From Rhodocollybia butyracea (Eukaryota; Basidiomycota; Agaricomycetes; Agaricales; Omphalotaceae): a stretch of DNA of 64,000 nt. Below are positions 22,965 through 33,399 of the stretch, in pieces. The translations under genes were made by a program, and so were the position numbers. Location of the stretch: positions 62,001 to 126,000 of the forward strand of contig JADNRY010000148.1 of the NCBI GenBank assembly GCA_015501585.1, written 5' to 3'. Position 1 is the stretch's first letter; the number at the start of each line of letters is the position of its first letter. Under the pieces are notes generated by a model that was not told where the DNA came from, ran no database searches, and saw only the letters and a program-made list of their open reading frames with translations.

Positions 22965-23330
22965 CTAGTTGAGAGTGGTGGAGAGGGCCGAAGCATGCTG
23001 CAATGCACGAACTGTAGTCACGCAGAAGGAGCCACCAATGAGATCAACAGCCTCGATCTCATCGAGGGCGAGTGCAAAGTTTGTGACGGCATGTTCAATT
23101 GGGACGGTAATGAGAGACAGCTCATCGGCAATGATTCGTTCGAGTTTGTCCCATGTGAGTTTCGAGGAGGCGTCGGCTTTGTTCATGATGGACTTGACGC
23201 TGATGGGGGCCTCTGCGGCATTGGCAGATATGACATATTGAGCGTTTCTACTGCTGCTGCGAGATGCTGAGTGGTGACAGAGTAGGATTTTCCCCAGTCA
23301 AGTTCGATGAGTTCAGAATCCTCGATGAAT
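22965..23330 (-). pseudogene. Hsp70-superfamily (Hsp110/Sse1-type) chaperone fragment
   Basis: The minus strand reads SANAAEAPISVKSIMNKADA, SSKLTWDKLERIIADEL, TVPIEHAV, LALDEIEAVDLIGGS and ALSTTLNQDGT. In this order they match the ATPase-domain segment of Hsp110/Sse1-type Hsp70 relatives (normally ...SIM.D.DASSKLTREE..., LDEI..VEL.GG..RVP, LSTTLNQDEA). Only this piece of about 100 residues is present. Both sides run into unrelated fragments and frame breaks, so it is a relic. The upstream part (about 23268-23400) is repeated at 24800-24925. Confidence 0.68.
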
Positions 23331-23389
23331 GCTCACATCAGAGTGGATGAAACGATAGGCATGACAGGGCATAGTGGCCGTGAAGAAAC

Positions 23390-24124
23390 TTGAGCTTGGA
23401 CATCATTGTCCACCACGAGGATTCCTCATTGGCGGCCTTGGTCTCTCCACAAATTCTGATGATGTTTGAGTCGTTAGCCGAGGACGTGACTAGTCAGTTG
23501 AGAGAATCGGGTGTCACAGTCTATCACAGTCATGAGCTACAAGACGCTATTGAAATAGCAAAACTCACCATATCAGCATCGATAATGAAGATAATGAAGA
23601 TATACTCCGAGTCGTAGAACGCCGGGTCGACCAATAACATTACACATTTGATGATACAGCTCTAATTCCAGCAGAGTCATGGGCGCGTCAAAGTGTACTC
23701 GATTCAGATAATGCATGAGCAAAATCTGACTGTCTTGCTTGATTACTAGGCTTGTCGGAGCGCTTGGTAAATATAACTAGTACCAGTATCAGCTTTGAAC
23801 GAAGGAAAACAGGAAAGAACTGAAACATACGCAACGACATGACCAGCATATTCATATAACCCAAATAAACCTTTCCGTAGTTGAGTGCACAAGCGCCCTC
23901 TCCGACAGACTTGAACATCAAAGGCTCGGGTCAAGCTTGGGATCTACACCAAGGATATCTTGGACAATCTGTGGTGTCGTACGATCGTTCCTGCTTCCAG
24001 TAATGTTCCCTTCACAGATGATGAAGATGAGCTTCCATTTATCATCATAGTTTAATGCAGCAAGCGAGTCAATCGTCCTCCTGACCAGATTGGTCTTTGA
24101 AAACATTTTCGACAGTGGGGGCAA
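23390..24124 (-). pseudogene. Chitin synthase fragment
   Basis: The minus strand carries, in order, [111 protein letters not shown] and IIRICGETKAANEESSWWTM. These are the collinear core blocks of fungal chitin synthases (membrane glycosyltransferases that make cell-wall chitin), around the UDP-sugar-binding region. The reading frame changes between blocks (for example after YGKVYLG and after NQARQ). Neither the N-terminal domain nor the QRRRW catalytic block is present. The fragment ends at a junction with the Hsp110-like piece near 23390. Confidence 0.78.
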
Positions 24125-24289
24125 GGAAAGAATAGGCGGGAGCGTTAGCGTTTACAGTTTGACTGTTCAAAAGTGATCTGTCAGATTGTAGAGATTCTTG
24201 TTGTATACACCCCAGGTCCTAATAAAACACATTAAGGCGAAACAAGAGAACAACATACTCATAAAAAAACTCACCTTGGATCACTATCG

Positions 24290-25070
24290 TTACTCGAAGT
24301 TGAAGCCCCAGACTGGATTGAAGCCAACGCTTTCCTTATGAAACTCAGAGATAGTAGGCTGGAAAATTGTCATGTACCAGTCCAGCTGAGCGAGTTTGTT
24401 CCATCCCGGCATCCTCCAGTGCATGCCTCGCTTCTTTCTCCACCGTTCACACAGTATCCTCCACCATCTTCCATTCGGAATACGCAACCCATATCAACCG
24501 ATGCCCAACAACATAATCCAAACCCTCGATCCACCCATTCGCGCGGGCACACCGCATAATCCTGTCACGCTTGGACCCGTGCATAGTAGGCACGTACCGG
24601 TCGCAGAGCTGACCCAAGTCAAAGTCGGTGGTTTACTCCATGCTTTTGCGGGACATCAAGTTGGGTAAGAGGAGACTGCAAATTTGGGCTTTCGCTCCGC
24701 GTTTGTTGAAAGAGTTAGGAGAGCCAGAGTCGTTCGGGCGGAAACAGGAGATAGCCCAAGGATGGGCTTTGGAGATGTCGGTGAAGTTGATCTGAGTGGT
24801 GACGAGGTAGGATTTCCCTGGTCGAGTTCTGGGAGTTCAGAATCTTTGATGAAAGCTTGCCTTCACCCATCAGAGCGGATGAAACAATAGGTGTGACAGC
24901 GCACAGTGGTCGGGAAGAAGCTTGAGCCTGGACGACTATGGACTCGTCCTTGTAACCAGTATCCACACCCGCACATGTATTTATATCTGCACCGATAAGA
25001 GTACTAGGAAGGGAGTTACTAGTTCGTCCCAACGACGATGGCCTAGGTAGATTTGCCAGTCCCAAAAGCA
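24290..25070 (-). other. Further minus-strand gene debris
   Basis: 24800-24925 repeats the segment at 23268-23400 in the same orientation (shared GAGTTCAGAATC and GTGACAGCGCAC/GACAGGGCATAG blocks). Minus-strand reading gives protein-like text such as WIEGLDYVVGHRLVWVAYSE and CDRYVPTMHGSKRDRIMRC, interrupted by frame changes. I did not recognise the parent family. No intact gene is present. Confidence 0.4.
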
Positions 25071-25099
25071 AAGAGAGGGAGAGATGGAGGAGAAGGAGG

Positions 25100-27568
25100 A
25101 AGAGGATAGGCCGAGGGATGGGGTGAGTCGACGTTCCAACAATAGCTGGTAGATATGAGTCAGAAGCTGTACCTGCGGTATTACTACCGAGCGATTCATG
25201 TCAGAGTCGGGCGGCGGGGCCAGAGAGGTGTAGTCCTGTGGAGGTGGAGGCGATGGTTGTGGCGCATGTACTCCGTGGTTAGGATGGGTGAGTGGTGACT
25301 AGACTACCGGGTCGTGAAGACGTGACAAATCTTTCTGCTACGGAATCGGCAGCTGAAGGCGCGCGTGAGTGTGTTGTGTTTGTAGAGGCCGTAAAATATC
25401 CCGCGGCGGCAAATGAGGGGGTAACTCTACACTAGTTCTTCCCAGCGACTCCACCCGCACTGCTTGGCAGGTGCTCAACGTCGAATCCCGCTGTTGGTTC
25501 TTCACCGACGTCGGAGTAAACTCGAGATCCTTTGCGGTATCCATCAACAAGAATCTTGGGCTCAACAAACTCTCCATGTCCTCGAGAATTTGGAAAAGTG
25601 AGATAGGTAGTTGTGAGTGTGAGGAACCAAGAGGAAAATTGCGGCTGCTGCCAGTTTGAAGAGCGAAATTGGGAAGGCAAGTCATCGTCATGGAACCAGA
25701 GTCTGCACCTGGTTTCCACACTGGTAAAACGAGGAGAAGGGTGAGCGGAATAGCTTATTTTAAAAAATTGGTATTAGTCTTTGTTTTTCTCAAGTAACAG
25801 TATCAAAAGACGTACCTTATAAAGCTGTAAACCATACAATGTACTAGTACTGAAATAATAACAGTCTAGTCGAGACCTTGTTCAGAATTGAGAAATTTTC
25901 TGGACCTATCCGCGTATTGAACATCGTAAGGACGACAGAGGATGTACATGAGAGCTGGAAGCGCAAAGCAACGTGTTGACAAAAGGATTATCACCGATGG
26001 CTACGGAATCATCGCTGAACAGGCCAGCGGGAATACGATAAGTGCCAGATGAGGCTGAGAATTGCCGTCTTTTGCCGAAATCGTTGACCTAAAAAGAAAA
26101 AGATCAGAATTGAATTGTCGAGTCATAGATAGCACACCTCTACCCAGACGGTACGCTGCACATCCACCAAACTATCTCATTTCTGTTCCTCTCGTTTCCC
26201 AAGCAACGCCTCACCGATAACGCTTTAGCCTGACCCTGTGTTTCCTGTAGCAGTGGATGTGAGGAAGAAGAGGTTTCGAGGATGCCTTCTTGTGGCAGGC
26301 TGTGGCAGGTTATGGCGGGTGAATAAAGCAGAAGTAACTGATAACACTGTGAATTTGAACAAAATGAATTCTATTATTACATCTACTGCAGCCAATATTG
26401 AGCAAAACCTCGGAAATAGTAGAGAAAAACTCACCATAAGGATTCCTGCCCGCAAGACAATACCGGCAAGTCGTGGTAGTCGTGGTGAAAAGGAAAGCTG
26501 TCAACGCTGACACCATGGGCGTTAATTCGGGCGCTAGTCCGTTAACTTTGCGGATGCTACGCTTCTGAGCTTTTTGAGCCATTCGGATAATAGTCAACCC
26601 TGACTTCAAAGTTTCTGAGGATTTGATTCAATATTTAAAACAAAAAACCTCAGAGTTCTCGGTATCCCGTGTGTGATTGTGAATGAACGGAGTGTTCAGG
26701 AGATAATTATCTCCAAAGCCCACTCATTATTGGCACAATTGGGGGTCGCTAATAGGGAGTTCTGACCAATCTGAACGTGACGAATGTCTTCGTTACCCTA
26801 TGTTGTCCTCACGTTAGTGAGATGCAGCGGCTCGGATATAGCTTCTTCCTTCTCCAGATTCAAGATTCTTGGCTTGGAAAAATAGGGGGTGTTCCGCCAT
26901 ACCTATTGTACCGCCTAGGATGTCTGTCTCTTTATTGATTACGTCCGCCTTTGCAGCTGCCAATATACAATATAGGTTGGTACCCGGATGGTTGGGCAAA
27001 GGCTTTTAATGACGAGGATCTCAACTTGTGTGTAAATTCAGCTTTATCGATTACGATGAAGGCAACATGTCAATATATCTTGCCTTTGCACCAGAAAGCA
27101 TCACCAATGGGCAGATGAGAGTCAAGGAGTGTTGTGCCGCCAAGAAGGTTGAAGATACAAGGTCTCCACTTCACTAGCAAGTAGCTGGCTGGATATCTTC
27201 CCCTCTGGAGCGTTCATTTGGGCCTTCCATTCACCTCTATCCTTAAACTCATATTGGAAAAACCTCTATAAAATTTGAAAAAAATCTCTATTAATTCCAC
27301 GCTCATTATTCCATGTTTTGGTCTTCTTTATAGACCAGGAGGGCGTACGTAACGGATTGGATTCCTTACCTGTCGGACCGCTCATTTCCATGGTATTGTA
27401 GGTATTGTACTTTTTACCTTCCTTCGTCTTATTCAAAACCCGCGCGATCCCTGTCTCGAGGGAACTCTCTTGTGACTCTGTCCATATGACTGGTGTAACT
27501 TCAAGCTACTGACATACTTATACTTATATCTATGTGTGCTTTGAAATCAGTGGAAGTAGACAACATAT
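25100..27568. other. 2.5 kb without a supported gene
   Basis: A minus-strand open frame at 25432-25719 has protein-like composition (FVEPKILVDGYRKGSRVYSD) and one at 26310-26609 starts MAQKAQKRSIRKV. Neither is recognised or extended by convincing splicing. 27240-27568 is A/T-rich and presumably contains the right flank of the Plavaka-type element, but I could not identify its terminal repeat. Confidence 0.35.
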
Positions 27569-30500
27569 TTACTCTTTATATAAAGTCTGGTAACTATAAA
27601 TACTAGTCCAATTGTTAACTAAAAAAGAAGAAGCTAGATCCAAGACAGTATCAGAGGTCCAGGAAGCTTGAGACTCAAGTGAATGTTTTTTAAATCTGGG
27701 AATCAGCATACAAGATTGGCGTATATTGGAAAGAGGAATAATGGACCAGGAATGAACATCTGTCTTTTGAACAGATGCCATATTATGAGTTCTCACATCT
27801 GTGCTGCTCTGGGCAGGTGATGTATACCACTCGACATAGGCAAGCACCTGTTTTGGCCAATGTTTAGGTGCAGCAGTCGCATATGTACCAATGACATTGA
27901 GCTCAGTAGGCAGAGAAAATAATAGTTTAACTCGCCCAATTCTAGTGCCAGCAAGACTAACAGCTTCAGCTTGATCCCCTGTTAGTACAACCACTGTATC
28001 AAAGCGGTTCTTTAAAGGGCTAGCTTTGACTGTATCTTGAATGTCTCCTGCTTCATCTAAACTCTCTCTGGTGAATTTAAATGAGTAAAATACATCCAAG
28101 CGGTCAAAGGGTAGGGGCTGAGTCTCTGCAACTTCCACATCTCTAGTTCTTGCCCCAGCCTTGGACCTTGCTAGGAATTGTTTTAGATTGAGAGAAAAGA
28201 AGGGAATTTTATGTTGCTTTTGGATGCTAGCAATGGGTTTGGCTGGAAATGTTGGGTGTTTAGGTAGTAAGATTTGAGAAGATGGTTTGGAGGAAGGATT
28301 ATTAGCTGCAGTAACAGAACTCTGGGCAGACTTAGAACTGGTAAGATGCTGTTGTTCTAATACCCAGGACAGCTCTCGCTGAAAGCCCTGGACATTCTCC
28401 TGCCTGGAAATCCACTTTGTCATTTGAGAAAATTCATCTTTTTTGTTAGAGGCCCGCCACCCCTTTTTAGCAAAATCAATGTGAAGGCGCTCAAACATTT
28501 CAGTGTTGTAATTGTCTGTAGCACCAAATAGGCGTATGCTGCTGGTGTAATGAAGAAGGGAGTGAAATTTGGGAATGTTTAGATCATCCCGCACACCTAA
28601 AGTGATGAAAACATTTTTCTTTTCCTCCCAGGTTTTGAGAGCATCAGTCATATAACTGAGAGTATCGTCATCATGGGTGGAGTATTGAGCCAGATAAATG
28701 AAGTCAAGAACTGCTCTGACAGCAGTAACAACATCTTGGGGCACGTTAGAGCCTACCAAGCATCCAAGAAGAATTCTACCCATATTTTTCCGTTCAGTAC
28801 CAGTAATTTGAGCCAACGCAGATATACCATTCTTGAAATGGCGAACCCCATAGGCTGGGGGGAGCAGGCGGATCCGGCGATCCAGTTCTTTATCTGTAAG
28901 AATTTGCCTACACCATTTAACAAGGTGTGCCAGAACACCCTGATAAAGTTGATGAAGAATGTCAGGTGTCATACTCAGGTGAAGATCTGTGTAAGGCAAA
29001 TCCTGCCAAAAAGGCTTATAGACATATCCAGAGACCTCATAGTCCATACAAGACTTGAAGTACTGAGCAGTGGAATTGGATGAATCCCATGCCTGTTCCA
29101 TTACCCCCAAAGTCCACTGTTTTTCTCGGGGAGGCCCAGGGGAAGAGTCACTGAGATGTTTTCCATCCACCTGACATTTAGGACAAGTCCCATACTTGGA
29201 GCAGGTTACTAGGCACTGTTCTGGGAAATCTGCAACATAGCAAGCAATAATGGGATGAACTCTGCGGATGGCTCCATCTCCACTAGCCATTTCCACTCCT
29301 GTTGTTCCTGCTTTCACCAAAGGGGAGAAAACGTGGCGCATAGCATCATGGAAAAGCCGTTGATAACGACCGCTAATTTCTCTTTTAATGAGACCATCTT
29401 TAGATATTTTATCCACTGGAAGATAGGCAAGGAGGATGCATGCTTGCTGAGAGGGTTTCCGGCGCAATGATTTGGGAATATTGCCAAGGGTTAGATAGAC
29501 AGGATAAGCCTGTTTATTTCCAGAAAATTGTGTAAGCTGAGTCTTGTCAGTGGCAATAATGAGGGGAGCCACAGTGGCCCCATCTGGAAGCTCATTCTGG
29601 GCAGGTACAAGTTACACCAGGTTAATTTGGCCAAAAGTTTGCTCACCTGAATTGTATTCCACCATTTACCATCCCACATTTCTGAGTACATTCTGTGTGA
29701 TTTAGAGGCATCTTTGAAGACTTTTCTTGGTTTATATACAAGATGTGAGGCCAGAGCTGGGTCTCCCCACAGGCTTTTTATTGCCTCGATTATGTCTCGA
29801 TGACGGAAAATGTATTCCTCCTGTGGGCGATCTTTGAAATGCATACGTCTCACTTTCCATTTACCAGCCCTGCCTGGAAGGTTATCGATATTTTTGTGAA
29901 GACCAGCAATGTTGCTATATGATAGCCCTAGTTTTTCCACCACCTAGTAGATATTGAGATTCAAATGTATACATCCCAAAAGATAGATCACTTACACCAG
30001 GAATGGCCAACAGCCGGTTGAATGATTTATGTCCAATTCCATCTTTCACCACCCATTCTGCAATTCTCCAGTCCATTTCAGAGGCAAAGGGAGAATACAG
30101 CTGATCAGGAGGAGGTGTAGTTCCATCCATAGGTACATCCACCTCAAGATTATGAGCCACCCTCCAGCGCGCATGCAACGATTCATCCATCTGTATTACT
30201 AACCCAGCATTTTCTCTCCATTCTACTTGTTGGGCTTCTCCACTATCATCATTCAAAGTTCTCAACTTGGTTCCGAGCTGGCGATTAAGCAACTGATTGG
30301 CTTGAGTACTGGGACCTGGCCCTTCCTCACCAATTTCAGGCTGTAGAGGAATAAAATGGAAGATATTGTGATCCTCCTCAAACTCTTGCAGCACATCTCC
30401 TATGTCCTCTCGCTCTTCTCCTTCTCTGGCCATGTAGTCCACTCCCCAAGTCTCCCCTCCTCCACACTGGTTTCCAGCTCTTTATCCAAGGCTGATGATT

Positions 30501-30612
30501 TTTCATATGTTCTCCACCAAGAACAGGAAGCGGACTGAGTAACGTGGTTTTCCCTTCCTTGAGATGTTTGAAACATACGGCCACAGCCTGCGGGACACCA
30601 AATAGACTCCAT
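27569..30612 (-). CDS. Plavaka-type DNA transposase
   Basis: Three exons on the minus strand: 30612-29996, 29943-29647 and 29596-27569, introns GTAAGT...CTAG and GTGAGC...CCCAG, frames joining exactly. Exon 1 begins with a Cys/His finger-like segment (CPAGCGRMFQTS with QGRENHVTQSASC). The core matches Plavaka transposases of basidiomycetes: MWDGKWWNTIQ, IIATDKTQLTQFSGN, YPVYLTLGNIPKSLRR, ACYVADFPEQCLVTC with KYGTCPKC, FTxD-like MTPDILHQLYQGVLAHLVKW, VLDFIYLAQYSTHDDDTL, FHSLLHYTSSIRLFGATDNYN and ERLHIDFAKKGWRASNKKDE. About 980 codons. Such enzymes cut and paste the element carrying them. One frame change between the finger segment and the following acidic region (about 30440-30480) suggests inactivation or a missed intron. 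Element ends were not found. Confidence 0.82.
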
Positions 30613-30662
30613 GTGAGAAGCAAACTTGAAGATTGAAAGGGGGAGGGGGAAGGGGGGAGCAA

Positions 30663-31984
30663 GCGAAGCTCAAATATAAGTCACCGGATTGAACTGTATG
30701 GAAATATCTCCTAGGCTATAGGGCCTCCAACCTTTTCGGACTCCTGGCAGATGACTCTCAAGCATATGCGCATCCATATGGAGTTATCAAACCATTTCCG
30801 GAAATCTCAATTCTAAGAAAAGAAATGCCAGAACAAGAAGATTATTCCCTCGGGAATATGGCCAGCTGACTGTCCAGCGAGCGATTCTCATGTCAGCTAT
30901 ATGATTGTACTGTTTATTGACAGTACTACTACATCTGGTGGTTAAAATTCCGACCAGCACCCATAGAGAAAATCGCGTGACATCATAGACTTTGAGAGCC
31001 TTGTGCATGTGAACTCTAATCATTTTCCTCAAGGCAATACTCTTACATGTAGGGCTTACCACCGTGACCATAACCTACGGTAACCGTATCACGGTCACGG
31101 TACCCATCCTGTACCCCCTCCTGCCTCGATCTTCCACGGGACGGTCAATGGTACGGTAACCACTGTATGTGCTAGTACGGACCATATCTAAGCGTCCAAG
31201 TTATTTTTGAACTTGGCTCATGTAAATCTTACATGTATTGCCAAGTTGCAGACATTATTCAAGGCAAGCGTGCACGAATCATCTTGTTTATTGTCCATAT
31301 TGAATGAGCATATATTCCATCTATACGTAGACCATTAACGGCCATAATATACGGTAACCGTACCGTGAAGGCTCCAATTTTTTTTAGATACGGTACGGTA
31401 CAAGGACTTCCATTGCTAAAACGGTCCGTGAAACACACGGCCGTGACTGCATGTGCTCCGAGTCCTGAATTATGCTATGTGCGTGTGCTGACTGTTGGGC
31501 CTGTACCTACTCGAGTGCCCAAGTCAGCTGCCAGTGATCTTGGGCAACCACCGTTATTTTTGGTATAGTCTTATCGATAAATCGTCCAGCAGTGGGATTC
31601 AAAGAGAAGATTACATACAAAGTTTCGACACTCGGCCTTTGAACCGGTAAACGGTAAGCGGACCGCAGCAGCGCTTAAACGCCACACAGCTTACTTCTGA
31701 CCACCATGTATCGCCAAGCTCGTACCGCCTTCTCTCCCAACAAAAATTCTGAGTGCTTTCAGAAATTGTGTTAATGATTGGTATGCCGTTTGTTGGTCTT
31801 AGGTTTGTACCTATTTTTGACACTTCCATCTGCAGGACAAGGACTTTCTTAATGGAAAAGGATGCATGAAGGTTCGTTAGAGATCTCAAAGTTTATCTTA
31901 CCAAGACTCATATATCCTTTTTCAGGTATCAAGCAAATCACTTAAAGGCCGCACTGCACCCACCGCTCACTCCCCCTCCAAACT
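30663..31984. other. Non-coding stretch with CACGGT/ACGGTAACCG-rich blocks
   Basis: At 31062-31180 and 31325-31450 the motifs ACGGTAACCGTA, CACGGTCACGGTACC, ATGGTACGGTAACC, GATACGGTACGGTAC recur in both orientations. Similar pieces occur at 13105-13118 and 17130-17152. This pattern fits the ends of a small dispersed repeat family, but I could not fix borders. The rest shows no gene. Confidence 0.4.
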
Positions 31985-33385
31985 CCATCCTTCAACTCCA
32001 CCCTCACGCTGACTCATTGAGTCGGTTGCAGACTTATTGGCTCACAGACCCGTTAACCTGCAGACTTGGTGACCCGCATCCCGCAGACTCGTTGGCCAGC
32101 AGACTCATCAACCTGCAGACTTGTTGACCAACGGACTCGTCAACCCGTAGACGGCAGACCCGTAGACCTGCAGACCTGCAGAATCGCCAGCCTGAAGACT
32201 CGTTGACCTGCATCCCGCAGACTCGCTGACCGCAGACTCGCTGACTCGCCAACAGCAGACTAATTGACCGGCAGACTCGTTGACCGGCAGACTCGTTGAC
32301 TGGCAGACTCGTTGACTGGCAGACTCGTTGACCGGCAGACTCGTTGACCCAAGGTTGAGGACTGGTGGACAGTGTCCCACAGACTCATAGACCCGCATCC
32401 CGCAGACTCGTTGACTGCAGACGCGTTGGCCGCAGACTCATTGACTGCAGACTCACCAACCCGCATACTCACCGACCCACACACGCCCCGACCCACACAC
32501 GCCCCGACCCGCACACGCCCCGACCCGCACACGCACCGACCTGCACACGCACCGACCCACAGACTCATCGATCCGCAGACCCTTAGATCTTTGACTCGCC
32601 AAATCGTACATCTGCAGACTCGTTGGCCTGTATATCTAGGGGCTCACAGCTGGTAGAGTGTAGCCCGCCGACTCGACTCGACTCATTCGCCTGTTGACCA
32701 CAGACCGCAGACTCATTTACGTGCAGATCTCAGACCTGTTCTGCTGTAGATCCACAGACGCGCAGACTCGCAGACCATTCGCTGCAGGTACGACTCACAG
32801 ACATGCACACTCACTGATTTACTGACTAGTCTCACCAGACTCATTTGCCTGGCCTGCAGACCGCAGACCCATTCGCTCGCAGACCGCAGACCCGTTCGCT
32901 CGCAGACGGCAGACGGCAGACCCGTTCGCTCACAGACCGCAGACCGCAGACTGCAGACCTGTTCGCTCGCAGACCGCAGACCCGTTCATTCGCAGACTGC
33001 AGACCACAGGCCTGTTCTCTCGCAGACCACAGACCGCAGACCCGTTCGCTCGCAGACAGGAGAACTGTTTGCTCGCAGACCCGTTCGCTCGCAGACCCGT
33101 TCGCTCGCAGACCCATTCGCTCGCAGACCCATTCGCTCGCAGACCCGTTCGCTCGCAGACCCGTTCGCTCGCAGACCCGTTCGCTCGCAGACCCGTTCAC
33201 TTGCAGACCCGTTCACTTGCAGACCTGTTCACTTGCAGACCCGTTCACTTGCAGATCTCAGACCTGTTCTGCTGTAGACCCGCAGACACGCAGATACACA
33301 GACCATTCGCTGCAGGTACAACTCACAGACTTGCAGACTCACTGATATACTGACTAGTCTCACAGACCTGCAGACCCACCGACAA
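31985..33385. repeat. Minisatellite, 16-bp units (CGCAGACCCGTTCGCT / TTGACCGGCAGACTCG types)
   Basis: About 1.4 kb is built largely from 16-bp units sharing a CAGAC core. Blocks include TTGACCGGCAGACTCG (32260-32345), ACCCACACACGCCCCG (32465-32560) and CAGACCCGTTCGCTCG (33060-33240, nearly perfect). The array ends at about 33385, roughly 15 bp before the ATG of the 2OG oxygenase gene, so it occupies that gene's promoter/5' region. It is rich in CpG. Open frames through it on both strands are by-products of the periodicity. Confidence 0.9.
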
Positions 33386-33399
33386 CAAGCTTTATCATC

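Noticed and set aside
27260..30700. KDZ-type transposase (the class first linked with TET/JBP genes)
   Set aside because: The motifs (ATDKTQLTQFSGN, YPVYLTLGNI, ERLHIDFAKKGWRASN) fit Plavaka-type transposases; no KDZ signature was found in the window.
32365..33353. Long open frames on both strands rich in RSQTRSLADPFARRP / RANGSASERVCERT
   Set aside because: They are frames through the 16-bp minisatellite; a period not divisible by three cycles through all frames, and both strands are open, so these are not genes.
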